From NCBI GenBank assembly GCA_947497175.1, contig CANMFM010000010.1, positions 1 to 64,000 of the forward strand: a DNA stretch of 64,000 nt. The letters run 5' to 3'. Source of the stretch: an uncultured Aquimarina sp. (GTDB lineage Bacteria; Bacteroidota; Bacteroidia; Flavobacteriales; Flavobacteriaceae). The notes under the pieces are model-generated. The model was not told the DNA's origin. It worked only from the letters and a program-made list of their open reading frames with translations, and made no database searches. This document shows, piece after piece, positions 36,359 through 45,391 of this stretch; position 1 is the first letter of the stretch; every line of letters starts with the position of its first letter. The translations under genes and the position numbers were made by a program.

Positions 36359-38020
36359 TTATACTTCTTCAATAGTTAATTTTAGAGAGGCAAAGGCATC
36401 TTCTATAGTTTTAAAGATATGGTCTTCTTCCACCAAATCAGGAATGATGTCTATCGATCGTAATTTATCCATAGGTTGCTCTTGCAGATTTACAAACAAA
36501 ACCTTTACGCCGCGTTGTTCGAGATCAAATACGATATCTTCTAAGGCATAAAGACCTGACTGATCGATCAACGGCACTTCATCCATACGAATGATCAATA
36601 CCTTAATTTTACTATCTATAGACGCTATTTGATTTTTTAGATGTGCGGTAAATCCGAAAAACAAAGGGCCTTTTAAATGCTTGATCAGAATTTTATCTTT
36701 ATACCTGTCGTAGAAAGGTAACTCATCTTGCCAGGGCTTTTCGTCCTCCAAATTTTCTACGGTTTCTGATACAATACCTTTTTCGCCAAGGTCACTCGCT
36801 TTTTTCATAAATAAGATACACGCCAGGGCGACACCTATCCCAACGGCCTGGATCAAACTACCAAAGGTGGTTACCAGTAACACTATGACTAAAACCACAG
36901 CATCGGCTTTTGGTACCCGAAGTAGGTGTTTTAATCCCTTGGTGTCAATTATTTTAAAACCAATCGGAATCAGTAATCCCGCCAAAACAGAAAGTGGAAT
37001 ATAGGCTGCCAGAGATCCTAATCCTAAAAGTACCGCCAATAGAAACAAGCCGTGTATAATACCTGAAATTCGTGTTTTACCACCGGCATTAATGTTGACA
37101 ACGGTACCTTTTGTTGCACCTGCCCCCGGTATTCCGCCAAAAACAGCTGCCAGCATATTACCGATTCCTTGTCCAATTAACTCCCGATTACTATTATGCC
37201 GTGTTTTTGTCATATTATCTGCAATTACCGACGTTAATAAAGAATCGATACTACCCAAAACTGCAAGTACGGCTGCGTATTCCAGTATCAATGTATAGGA
37301 TTCTGGTGGGATATTGGTAAACATGGTATCTATCTGCAAATTTGGTATTCCTGAAGGGATTTCTCCAATAATCGGCACGTCCCACCCTAAAAAATAGCCC
37401 GTAAGCGCAGCAACTACAAGTGCTACTAAAGCACTGGGAATCGCCTTGGTAATCAACGGAAATACATAATAGAGTACTACTGTTAAAACACCAAGCGCCA
37501 GTGAATATACATTTAGCTCACTAAAAAGCCTGGGCAAATCTTGTAAAACCGATAAGGTCGATTTTGCTGAAGATAGCCCTACAAAAGGAAATATTTGTAA
37601 AATGATTATAATCAAACCTACACCGCTCATAAATCCTGACACTACAGAATAGGGAAAGTATTTTACATAGCCTGCAATATTTATAAGTCCAAAAACGATC
37701 TGCAAAACTCCGCCTAATAAAAAACTTAAAAGAATGATTCCCATTGCTGATTCCAGACTTCCTGTAATCCCAATCGCAGCAGTAACCAAGGCAGCCGCTA
37801 CAACGGTCATTGGTCCTGTAGGGCCACTGGCTTGCGTTTGTGTTCCTCCAAAAAGTGCAGCAAATATTCCTACCATTATTGCACCATAGAGACCTGCTGT
37901 AGCTCCCATTCCTGATTGTACACCAAAAGCAAGCGCTAAGGGTAAGGCAACCACACCAGCGACTAACCCCCCTGTGAAATCACCTTTTATATTACTAAAA
38001 TCGAATAGTTTTGAAGACAT
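36359..38020 (-). CDS. SulP family inorganic anion transporter with STAS domain
   Basis: 553 residues. The N-terminal two thirds are about 12-14 membrane helices (GGLVAGVVALPLALAFGVQSGMGATAGLYGA near 15-45, GGTQTQASGPTGPMTVV near 58). The C-terminal STAS domain is residues from about 430 (LKGPLFFGFTAHLKN, IRMDEVPLIDQSGLYALEDI). SulP proteins carry sulfate, bicarbonate or other anions with Na+ or H+; the substrate is not readable. Confidence 0.92.
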   Translation of the reverse strand: MSSKLFDFSNIKGDFTGGLVAGVVALPLALAFGVQSGMGATAGLYGAIMVGIFAALFGGTQTQASGPTGPMTVVAAALVTAAIGITGSLESAMGIILLSFLLGGVLQIVFGLINIAGYVKYFPYSVVSGFMSGVGLIIIILQIFPFVGLSSAKSTLSVLQDLPRLFSELNVYSLALGVLTVVLYYVFPLITKAIPSALVALVVAALTGYFLGWDVPIIGEIPSGIPNLQIDTMFTNIPPESYTLILEYAAVLAVLGSIDSLLTSVIADNMTKTRHNSNRELIGQGIGNMLAAVFGGIPGAGATKGTVVNINAGGKTRISGIIHGLFLLAVLLGLGSLAAYIPLSVLAGLLIPIGFKIIDTKGLKHLLRVPKADAVVLVIVLLVTTFGSLIQAVGIGVALACILFMKKASDLGEKGIVSETVENLEDEKPWQDELPFYDRYKDKILIKHLKGPLFFGFTAHLKNQIASIDSKIKVLIIRMDEVPLIDQSGLYALEDIVFDLEQRGVKVLFVNLQEQPMDKLRSIDIIPDLVEEDHIFKTIEDAFASLKLTIEEV

Positions 38021-38389
38021 AATTGTTGTTCTTATTTAGTTTTTGAATATCCGTAAGGTATAAAAATCATCATTATTGACTCGAACTTGTTTCAGGTTCT
38101 AATGATAATCAACGATAGATATAGATAATGAGATTCTGAAATTAATTCAGAATGACGTTACCTGATATCAGTAGTACACAAAACGAGACAGAAAGATCAA
38201 AAAAATTTTTTAATTTTTGGATGTAATGAAGATATTTTTCGTTTTAAATTTGTGAATGCACTATCTGTCAACATAGCGTACCACAACATATAAAACAATA
38301 GCGGTTTGATACACAATACGATGATTGCGGGGCGCGGGTGTATTGTTGTGCAGTAGCCATCAGCAACCACAGGAATTATTTTTTGGAGT
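38021..38389. other. Intergenic region upstream of SulP
   Basis: 369 bp. It includes a GC-rich patch with inverted sequence CACAATAC ... GTATTGTTGTG (about 38319-38351). No gene is called. Confidence 0.4.
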
Positions 38390-38557
38390 ATGAAATCTAA
38401 ATCGCCTTTGGCTTATACTGGTTCAGGTCATTTAACACATAACTTTACGCCTACACACTGTACTGAAAATCCATCGAGAAATCCAGGGGTAGGAGAGACG
38501 GGGCCATTAGTTATAGGTGTTGTTATGGTGTTGTCTTCAAACGATTTGGTAGGTTGA
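38390..38557 (+). CDS. Possible small protein of 55 residues
   Basis: ATG at 38390 preceded by TTTTTTGGAGT, an unusually good Shine-Dalgarno for this genome. It reads MKSKSPLAYTGSGHLTHNFT, then Pro/Gly-rich, then a hydrophobic end (GPLVIGVVMVLSS). It is the only plus-strand candidate in the accessory region. No family is recognised. Confidence 0.3.
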   Translation: MKSKSPLAYTGSGHLTHNFTPTHCTENPSRNPGVGETGPLVIGVVMVLSSNDLVG

Positions 38558-38604
38558 TATGATGTCTAGAATAAGTCTGCTTCATTCAAAATGGTGCATT
38601 ATCA

Positions 38605-38645
38605 TTTACTCGATAATCGAGAGTTAAATGCTCCGAGGCTTGCCT
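38605..38645. repeat. Dispersed repeat D, copy 2
   Basis: CTCGATAATCGAG palindrome followed by agttaaatgctccgaggctt, matching 24331-24391. Confidence 0.6.
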
Positions 38646-38675
38646 CCAAATCAAAATTATTTTTCAATCGGTGCC

Positions 38676-39038
38676 TCATGGGCTCGCCCTAAGGTTGTTT
38701 ACTTTGGACAATAACCAATGAATATCCTCTTCAATAATTTCCTGAACATTATCGAATTTTATCCGTTTAGCGTGTTTACCTTTTCCACTAAATTTCAGTC
38801 TTTCGTGATTTATTTTGTCAACATGATGAACATAAAACATACAAGATTCATTACTTCCCTCCTGAATACCGCAAAGCACATTATTCTTTCCATTTCTTGA
38901 AAATAAGGCCAATTTTACTTTTGCTCCGCCAACAACATATCCTTCGATATTGTCAAAATAGGACTCTACGATATTTTTCAATTTCATTCCCATTTCTTTA
39001 GCTTTAGCGCTTCTGAATATCTCATTAAAATTTTCCAT
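38676..39038 (-). CDS. Hypothetical protein, weakly DUF1801-like
   Basis: 120 residues from Met at 39038 (MENFNEIFRSAKAKEM), chosen over an ATG 36 bp upstream. The pattern VVGGAKVKLALFSRNGKNNVLCGIQEG then LKFSGKGKHAKRIKFDNVQEI recalls the small DUF1801/YdhG fold, but the match is weak. Repeat B copy 1 lies upstream. Confidence 0.6.
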   Translation of the reverse strand: MENFNEIFRSAKAKEMGMKLKNIVESYFDNIEGYVVGGAKVKLALFSRNGKNNVLCGIQEGSNESCMFYVHHVDKINHERLKFSGKGKHAKRIKFDNVQEIIEEDIHWLLSKVNNLRASP

Positions 39039-39079
39039 ATCATCTAATCTACAGTTTTGTTTAAAATGTGTCACAATAC

Positions 39080-39237
39080 CAAATGCAGGAATCGCAGCGG
39101 GGCAAATAAGCCAGAATCAATTGATTTATCTACGCGTGTTTATTTCTTATTCAATTTATAAAAATCTAGCGCTATTACAAAAAGAATATGGCCTTTGGTT
39201 AAGGTACTAAATTGCTCTGATTTTATATATAATGTTG
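39080..39237. repeat. Spacer repeat B, copy 1
   Basis: Shares tattcaatttataaaaat, a following (t/c)tggcgcta-type stretch, and ttgctctgatttYatatata with 50193-50337. The arms are partly complementary (ggaatcgcagcggggcaaa against ttgctctgatttta). Confidence 0.65.
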
Positions 39238-39250
39238 GTAGGTATATATT

Positions 39251-39682
39251 TTAGTTAGATAAATCAGGTGTTACATTAATTTCTGTAACAAAAAAACCTC
39301 TATTGTCATAATACGTATAGTCTAATGAAACATTTTTATCTCGAAATGGCTTTAAGCCTGGATTATTTTTTACGTTTTCAATTACGTTGGGACGGATGTA
39401 TTTATTTATGGTATCTAAATTAACTTCAGATTTTTCTACTTTGATAAGGGTGTAATAATAAATGAAGTTGGTTTTTCCCTTTGAAGAAACACTATCCAGT
39501 CTGGAGAACTGGTCAATTTGCATTGGTGTTTGCTTGTTTAATTCCAGTGCTGCATTTTTTAATTCCGATTCTAGGTCTTTTTTAAATAGTTGTTGAATTC
39601 CGTAATAAGAAATGGCAAAAGTAATTATGCCAACTAGTATTCCAATTACTTTCCCTTTTGTTGATTTTTCTTTCTTACTCAT
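39251..39682 (-). CDS. Membrane-anchored hypothetical protein
   Basis: 143 residues with a basic N-terminus and one helix (VIGILVGIITFAISYYGIQQLF near 12-33), then a soluble domain with IYYYTLIKVEK and DYTYYDNRGFFVTEINV. No family is recognised. It overlaps the upstream serine hydrolase by 4 bp (ATGA), so it is translated with it. Confidence 0.7.
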   Translation of the reverse strand: MSKKEKSTKGKVIGILVGIITFAISYYGIQQLFKKDLESELKNAALELNKQTPMQIDQFSRLDSVSSKGKTNFIYYYTLIKVEKSEVNLDTINKYIRPNVIENVKNNPGLKPFRDKNVSLDYTYYDNRGFFVTEINVTPDLSN

Positions 39683-41046
39683 TGATTTTTGATTCCTTCT
39701 AAAATAATTTTACCCTGACTTATCAATTCAAATTTTATTCCTTCCTCAACATTCATAAATTTGAAAAAGACTTCGAAGTCAGTTGGAAAAAACTCGATAT
39801 CGGATTTTGGATAAATTTCTACCCCAGGGACGCCTTCGCCCTCAATCTTTAGGGCATTATCTCTTTTGACAAATGATAATTCTGTATTTTGATTTGTTTG
39901 ATACGTTCCTGAATATTTTTGTAATAGGTCATTATTAATTGTTATTACTTCTGGTATTTCACCGCCCCAATACAATTTTTTGATAATTTGCTCTCCAAAT
40001 GTAATCGCTTTTTTTACAATTGTATTGCAGAGAATGCGACCGTTATCCCCATTTGTAAATACAATGATTCCGCTTTCAGATCTCGGGAAAAGAATAATTG
40101 TAGTTGCCACGCCCATGTCGCCCCCATCGTGATTTAAGGCATAATTTTTATCAGGTAAACCATCTATGATGGTCCATCCCAATCCTTGTTTTGCATTATC
40201 ATGAATGTTAACTTGAGGTTTTATCATCTCATTAAAGATTGATTTATTTATAATGGAAGTATCCATAACGGCAATTCCAAATTTGGCTAAATCCTCGACC
40301 GTAATTAATAAATCATCTGCTGCATCCGCATCTGGTGTGCTATAGTCAGTAACGTTGTGTTCAAGACCTTTGCCATCATACCATTTGGCAAATCTCAATG
40401 TGTCGTTTTCAGGAATCCATTTTAAAGTGGCATCTTTCATATTCAACGGTTTGAATATAAGTGAATCAGCCAGTTCTTCTAAATCCTTATTGAACTTATT
40501 TTCTAAAGCCACCTTCAGATACTCCATACCTTCTCCTGAATATTGATATTTGTCTCCAGGTTCGAAATCAAATTCTAGTCTGCCAGAATCGTTCATTCTT
40601 CTCCAGTTCTTAAAGCCTATGGTATGGGTCAAAGAGTGTCTTGTTGTTATTCTTCTATGCAAAGAATCATTGATGATGTCGGGGTCGACCCAATAGGTAT
40701 AAAGTGGTTCATCTAATTTCCAATTTCCATCATCTATCAATTTCAAAACGGTCATTGTTGTGATGGCCTTAGTTATTGAGGCTACATTGAAAATTGTATT
40801 TTTTGTTGCTTTTTTTCCAAGCTGATGCTCCCCCGAGATGTGTATAAATTTGATGGATCCATTTTCAATTAACCCAACTCCAACTGCAGGCACATGTTGT
40901 TCGGATTGTAGTTCTGGAATTTCCTTCCTTAAAAATTCTTCAACATCTGCTATGAATATCCCATCATGTTTTTTTAGTATCGGTTGGTCTTTCTTGCAAG
41001 AAATAAGGATGAAGATGGTTAAGGTGACTAAAATTGTTTTTTTCAT
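39679..41046 (-). CDS. Serine hydrolase lipoprotein, class C beta-lactamase fold
   Basis: 455 residues. Lipobox LISC (Cys17). SxxK is SITK near 90 (NVASITKAITTMTV), the second motif YSGEGMEYL near 168, and HDGGDMG near 304 as the third motif. A C-terminal lipocalin-like beta domain follows residue 355 (LLQKYSGTYQTNQNTELSF). The family includes D-aminopeptidases and esterases. No AraC gene precedes it. Confidence 0.87.
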   Translation of the reverse strand: MKKTILVTLTIFILISCKKDQPILKKHDGIFIADVEEFLRKEIPELQSEQHVPAVGVGLIENGSIKFIHISGEHQLGKKATKNTIFNVASITKAITTMTVLKLIDDGNWKLDEPLYTYWVDPDIINDSLHRRITTRHSLTHTIGFKNWRRMNDSGRLEFDFEPGDKYQYSGEGMEYLKVALENKFNKDLEELADSLIFKPLNMKDATLKWIPENDTLRFAKWYDGKGLEHNVTDYSTPDADAADDLLITVEDLAKFGIAVMDTSIINKSIFNEMIKPQVNIHDNAKQGLGWTIIDGLPDKNYALNHDGGDMGVATTIILFPRSESGIIVFTNGDNGRILCNTIVKKAITFGEQIIKKLYWGGEIPEVITINNDLLQKYSGTYQTNQNTELSFVKRDNALKIEGEGVPGVEIYPKSDIEFFPTDFEVFFKFMNVEEGIKFELISQGKIILEGIKNQ

Positions 41047-41225
41047 TTGTTGAGAGGTGTAGTTTACTATATAGACGCCTTTTTTTCTTAAATGGTTGCT
41101 TTGAAGAAATTTCTATACAACTCAACCTCCTTGCAGTATTTTAAATTAGTATTACGCTTTTGATTATGAATAGTAGCGGTTTATATACCATACTTTTCCG
41201 GAAAGTAAATCACAAAATAATAAAA

Positions 41226-41259
41226 AATAGCGATTTGAATTGAGATTCAAATCGCTATT
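41226..41259 (-). terminator. Terminator of the NmrA-like gene
   Basis: A perfect 15-bp stem AATAGCGATTTGAAT / ATTCAAATCGCTATT, loop of four, followed on the minus strand by a short T-rich tract; 25 bp past the stop. Confidence 0.85.
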
Positions 41260-41283
41260 ATCTGTATATGTTGTTGGCCATCG

Positions 41284-42120
41284 TTATTTGACGGTTACCT
41301 GATTCCAAACCCCAGTTTTAGCAACCTCTTGTGCATATTCAATAAATGGTTTTGCTTTTCTGCCTAAGATTCGTTCAATATCATGAACGACCACCTGATT
41401 TTTTGGATTGGTTAAAACATGACTAAATAAATACTCAATTAACCATACCACATCGTTGGGTATTTGCATTTGCTTCATGCCACTGATATACTGTTCTAAT
41501 GTGATGTCATAGAAATCTAATCTTCTGCCGCTAGTCTTAGAAATGATGTCGACAATATCTTTAAACGTTATTAATTCTGGACCTGTTAGCTCAATGATTT
41601 CGCCGTTATAAACATCATCGAGTAAGACGGTAGCCGCAACTTCTGCAATATCATTAGCATCAACAAATGGAATTAAAATATCAGACATTGGTAATGCTAC
41701 TTCTCCGGATAGAATAGCATCTAAAAAGAAACTTTCGCTCCAATTTTGATTAAACCAAGAGGCTCTTACTATGGTATAATCTAAACCAGAATCCATTACA
41801 ATTTTTTCGCTAGCTTCTGCTTCGCTTTCACCTTTTCCAGAAAGTAAAACCATTTTTTTTACTCCTAACTCTTTAGCCAAATATGTTAAACTCTTAATGG
41901 ATTCTTTGGCTCCGGGAACCGCTAAGTCAGGATAATAGGTCACATACATTTTTTCGATACCGTTCAAAGCATCTACCCATGTGTCTTTATTATCCCAATC
42001 AAAGCCAGGCGATGCTTGTCTTGATCCAATTCTGGGTTCAAATCCTTTGTTGTTTAATTGTTCTACCACACGACGACCAGTTTTTCCTGTTCCGCCGACA
42101 ACTAAAATCTTTGATTTCAT
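41284..42120 (-). CDS. NmrA-like NAD(P)-binding oxidoreductase
   Basis: 278 residues of the extended/atypical SDR type. The dinucleotide motif VVGGTGKTGRRVVEQL is at 6-21 (GxxGxxG), with GSRQASPGFDW near 32, YTIVRASWFNQNWSESF near 116 and DANDIAEVAA near 150. Members reduce quinones or act as redox sensors. It lies 91 bp downstream of an AraC gene with a strong 21-bp-spaced repeat between. Confidence 0.87.
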   Translation of the reverse strand: MKSKILVVGGTGKTGRRVVEQLNNKGFEPRIGSRQASPGFDWDNKDTWVDALNGIEKMYVTYYPDLAVPGAKESIKSLTYLAKELGVKKMVLLSGKGESEAEASEKIVMDSGLDYTIVRASWFNQNWSESFFLDAILSGEVALPMSDILIPFVDANDIAEVAATVLLDDVYNGEIIELTGPELITFKDIVDIISKTSGRRLDFYDITLEQYISGMKQMQIPNDVVWLIEYLFSHVLTNPKNQVVVHDIERILGRKAKPFIEYAQEVAKTGVWNQVTVK

Positions 42121-42174
42121 AATTTTTGTTTTTTAAATTATGATACAAATCTATTGCAGCTTTAAACCAGCGAC

Positions 42175-42210
42175 TTATTTAAAAAGAATTATGATTTATT
42201 CGAAAAGAAT
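42175..42210. promoter_or_regulatory. Candidate AraC operator upstream of the NmrA-like gene
   Basis: TTATTTAAAAAGAAT (42175-42189) and TTATTCGAAAAGAAT (42196-42210) are direct repeats, 13 of 15 identical and exactly 21 bp apart, in the gap between regulator and enzyme genes. Confidence 0.65.
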
Positions 42211-42211
42211 C

Positions 42212-43063
42212 CTATACCAGGCTAGGTCTATAGCCAAACTTTTTTTCAAAAGCGTTTGAGAAAGAACCTAAACTATCATAGCCCACAGCCCAGGCAGCTT
42301 CTTGAATAGATTTTTGTTCGTTCTTTATTAAATTGTAAGCTTTCTGTAATCGTTGGTTTTGTAAGTATTTGAAAACAGGAACACCAAACTGTGCTTTGAA
42401 TTCTATTTTAAGTGTATTGGTGTTCGTTCCAATTCTCTGAGCCAACTCTGTTAAGGAAGGTGGATTTTCTATATCGGATAATAAAACTTCTTGGGCAAGA
42501 TTAATTTTTTTTAGAAGTGAAGTGTTAAGCGTTGTGTTTTTTTGTTTTGCAAATTGCCCAAAATAATGAGAGAGTAACGCTGCGATATGGCTTTTATAGA
42601 ACATCATTTTGATCTCCCCTTCGTAGGTATTGCTAAAGAATTGCTCTACTAACAGAAACATTTCTGGGCTCATAGTAAACACCGGGCCTTCGACATAATG
42701 ATCCTTTGGGTGTATTAACTGATGTAAAAATTTTTCTAAAAATTGACCTTCACCATTGGGTAATTTATCTACGTTTCTAATGGTTGTTGCTATAACTAAG
42801 CATTGAAGAGGTTTCAATCTCGAGACATGATGTTCAAATTCTACTTTGTCATCAGCGTAAAATGATAAAACCATGCCTTTGGTATGATGGAATTCTTCCA
42901 TTTTTCTATCAAATTTTACATTAAGACCAACATCTCCTGCACCATAAAAGGCAATGGCTATTACAGGTTCGTCAAAAAAGCATGAATCGATTAATTTGTT
43001 ATCAGAAGAGGCTTCTTCTAATAAAACGGTATAATCATTTATGTCGATGATTTCACGATTCAT
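42212..43063 (-). CDS. AraC family regulator
   Basis: 283 residues. The C-terminal HTH pair is LTELAQRIGTNTNTLKIEFKAQFG and IQEAAWAVGYDSLGSFSNAF, then KKFGYRPS. The N-terminal 180 residues are not a clear cupin. The region upstream is the 142-bp repeat C copy 1, whose boundary (ATATAACGTTGGCAATA) lies about 35 bp before the ATG. Confidence 0.86.
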   Translation of the reverse strand: MNREIIDINDYTVLLEEASSDNKLIDSCFFDEPVIAIAFYGAGDVGLNVKFDRKMEEFHHTKGMVLSFYADDKVEFEHHVSRLKPLQCLVIATTIRNVDKLPNGEGQFLEKFLHQLIHPKDHYVEGPVFTMSPEMFLLVEQFFSNTYEGEIKMMFYKSHIAALLSHYFGQFAKQKNTTLNTSLLKKINLAQEVLLSDIENPPSLTELAQRIGTNTNTLKIEFKAQFGVPVFKYLQNQRLQKAYNLIKNEQKSIQEAAWAVGYDSLGSFSNAFEKKFGYRPSLV

Positions 43064-43116
43064 TCTTATGTTTATCTCAATTAAGTTTATGTATTGCCAA
43101 CGTTATATGTAGGTGG

Positions 43117-43258
43117 CGTAGCAGAGCAAAATATCACTTTATTTTCTGAATTCTCTTTACCTTGGCAGCCTACTTTTAATCTTAGCAAGCATTGCGTTAT
43201 TATAAAAATACAAAACCCCTTCGATTCATCACGTAACGGTTGTGATTAATATGGTGTT
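43117..43258. repeat. Spacer repeat C, copy 1 (142 bp, identical to copy 2)
   Basis: Every base from cgtagcagagcaaaat to atggtgtt is identical to 44611-44752. The two copies flank a block of two genes. The GCCAACGTTATA sequence at 43096-43107 lies just beyond the repeat toward the AraC start. Confidence 0.95.
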
Positions 43259-43269
43259 TTACAGTATTT

Positions 43270-43812
43270 TTATTTCCACTTTTTTATTAATTCAACTATG
43301 CCATTCTTAATACCATCATAAAAATCGCCGTTTCTGAATTTGGGAATGATAGTTTTGTCAATTACTTCGTTACAAATCTCATCTGTTAAAATCAATTCAG
43401 TACCTGTTCCAGTTGCAATACCGATTTGCCTGCAAGGTTTGCAAACTACAATTGTAAGGCCATTATTTTTGTTCTTCTCTCCTACTCCCCAATAATTGCC
43501 TAAATCAGAAGCATATTTTTGAATTTCTGTATAAGGTAATATACTATCAATTGTTACAACTACAATTTGCCTTGTCGTTTCTAAATCGTAATTAAATATG
43601 AGTTCTGTTAATTCAGTGGTTTGGGTAGGAGTAAATAAGCTATCAAAATCGCTAACAATCGGTCCAGTAAATTTTGATATTCTAATTTTTTCAATTTTTG
43701 AAAAATCAAATTCAGGAGTAGATTTATTATCATCTGTTTCTGGTCCCAGACCTTTGCAAGAAGCTAAGATTAAAGTCAGAATTAGAATTAAGAATATTTT
43801 ACCGGTTTTCAT
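43270..43812 (-). CDS. TPM domain lipoprotein
   Basis: 180 residues from Met at 43812, chosen because it gives a clean lipoprotein signal (MKTGKIFLILILTLILASC); the longer frame adds 17 unlikely residues. The TPM domain shows TRQIVVVTIDSILPYTEIQKYASDLGNYWGVGEKNKNNGLTIVV and the closing CNEVIDKTIIPKFRNGDFYDGI. TPM domains occur in membrane-associated repair and phosphatase-like proteins. It follows the 43956 gene by about 140 bp. Confidence 0.82.
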   Translation of the reverse strand: MKTGKIFLILILTLILASCKGLGPETDDNKSTPEFDFSKIEKIRISKFTGPIVSDFDSLFTPTQTTELTELIFNYDLETTRQIVVVTIDSILPYTEIQKYASDLGNYWGVGEKNKNNGLTIVVCKPCRQIGIATGTGTELILTDEICNEVIDKTIIPKFRNGDFYDGIKNGIVELIKKWK

Positions 43813-43955
43813 TTTTCGTATTGTGTACAAAGTTAAATATATAGTAAGTAGAGCAGAAGACAATCGATTATTCTCGGTTTAGCCACAAGCGAATTTTTTA
43901 TGTGTATAACCACTCTATTTACTTTATGTCGTGTTGTAGTGGATTTTTATTGTTC

Positions 43956-44576
43956 TTACTCGCTATAACTTATCCGCTTTTTATTTCCGATTGTGTCTAT
44001 CTCTATTTTTCCGTATTTGAATTCGGTTGAGTCAATTTCTATATTTTTGGGCAAATTATAACTTACATTAAATGAATAATCAGGTAAAAAACCATCATAA
44101 GTATAATAGTAAGAAATACTATCAGCATCCTTTTGCAATTTCGGGAACCACTTAATTCTGGTGATTTCTTGATACTGCTCAAAAGTCAAGTTATCAGCTT
44201 TAGTACCAAAAGCAAGTCCATTTGCTGGTTCGATTTTCAATGCCAATTCTTTTCTTAATTCTCTTTTCTGGATTCGGTTTTTGTAAATTTTTTTTGAATA
44301 ATCAAAATAAAGAAACGAAGAAACCAAAACAGTTATCAAAGCGGAAATTTGTATTCTTTTCTTGATGGATGTTTTTCTTTTTCTAAAAAGTACGGTTGCG
44401 ATTCTAATTCCAATTAGGGAAAGTAATGTGAATCCGATTATTTTTAAAAACTCAATCGGTCGAACCCAACTATTGAAAGTTAGTTCAACAAAGTCAGTCC
44501 AATACGCCAATAATCCCGTCAGAATTATAAGATTTATTAAAACTATTATTAAATATTTAATCGATTTTCGAATCAT
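43956..44576 (-). CDS. Hypothetical membrane protein
   Basis: 206 residues with three hydrophobic helices in the first 95 residues (about 7-25, 43-62, 76-92), then a soluble polar domain (LTFEQYQEITRIKWFPKLQK, YSFNVSYNLPKN). No family is recognised. It lies right next to repeat C copy 2; AACATTGGCAAAC comes about 15 bp before its start. Confidence 0.65.
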   Translation of the reverse strand: MIRKSIKYLIIVLINLIILTGLLAYWTDFVELTFNSWVRPIEFLKIIGFTLLSLIGIRIATVLFRKRKTSIKKRIQISALITVLVSSFLYFDYSKKIYKNRIQKRELRKELALKIEPANGLAFGTKADNLTFEQYQEITRIKWFPKLQKDADSISYYYTYDGFLPDYSFNVSYNLPKNIEIDSTEFKYGKIEIDTIGNKKRISYSE

Positions 44577-44610
44577 TTCCTAAAGGTTTGCCAATGTTTA
44601 ATAGGTATGT

Positions 44611-44752
44611 CGTAGCAGAGCAAAATATCACTTTATTTTCTGAATTCTCTTTACCTTGGCAGCCTACTTTTAATCTTAGCAAGCATTGCGTTATTATAAA
44701 AATACAAAACCCCTTCGATTCATCACGTAACGGTTGTGATTAATATGGTGTT
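44611..44752. repeat. Spacer repeat C, copy 2 (142 bp)
   Basis: Perfect duplicate of 43117-43258, offset 1494 bp. It lies between the gene at 44763 and the gene at 43956. Confidence 0.95.
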
Positions 44753-44762
44753 ACCGCCATTT

Positions 44763-45248
44763 TTAGTATTTAAACACTTTTTCGGAGTACAAATCAATCA
44801 ATTCTGAATAAGCCTTTTCATTCATTTGAGATTCATACATTTTTAATCCAATTGTTTTTATTTTCAGGCGCTTTTTTCCACTCCAACTATTTTTTTTTGG
44901 TAAAAGCTTATGAATTTTTTGGTTTAATAATTCAATTCTATCATTTCCTTTAATAAAAACTATTCGATCCTCATAAAGCACTACATCGGTTAATTCATAT
45001 TTGCGTAATGACATTACTTTAGTTCCAATTAGTATTATTATGATTGAAGAAAGAAAAGTCAGATAAAAATCTCTGCTTATTATTTCTACAAAGTAAATCA
45101 CTTTTACATCTAGCGGGAGGTAAGTTCCGGCTAAAAGAATAATGCCGGTAATAAGGAAAACTAAAATTCCGATAATTGTCAGAAAGAATCCAACTCCGTT
45201 TATGATTCTTAACTCTCTCCCAATTTCTATTTGTAGTTTCCTTTTCAA
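44763..45248 (-). CDS. Small membrane protein with PH-like region
   Basis: 161 residues with two helices (about 18-40 and 49-75) and a C-terminal domain (YELTDVVLYEDRIVFIKGNDRIELLNQKIHKLL) resembling YcxB/PH-like proteins such as the one at 35660. Function unknown. Confidence 0.62.
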   Translation of the reverse strand: MKRKLQIEIGRELRIINGVGFFLTIIGILVFLITGIILLAGTYLPLDVKVIYFVEIISRDFYLTFLSSIIIILIGTKVMSLRKYELTDVVLYEDRIVFIKGNDRIELLNQKIHKLLPKKNSWSGKKRLKIKTIGLKMYESQMNEKAYSELIDLYSEKVFKY

Positions 45249-45391
45249 ATGTGTAGTAACATGTTTGTATAAGATCAGTTGCGTTATTGGATCAACTAAT
45301 TTAGTAAATACAAACCGAATAGAAAATCCGTGCGGATTTTTGTAAGCAGTCTTGCCATAGCGATTAATTTCGCACGGTGGCAGGCATAGAC
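45249..45391. other. Spacer with palindrome
   Basis: 143 bp between two minus-strand genes, containing the 12-bp perfect palindrome ATCCGTGCGGAT core (aatccgtgcggatt) near 45327-45340. Not obviously one of families A-C; it may be a fourth spacer type. Confidence 0.35.
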
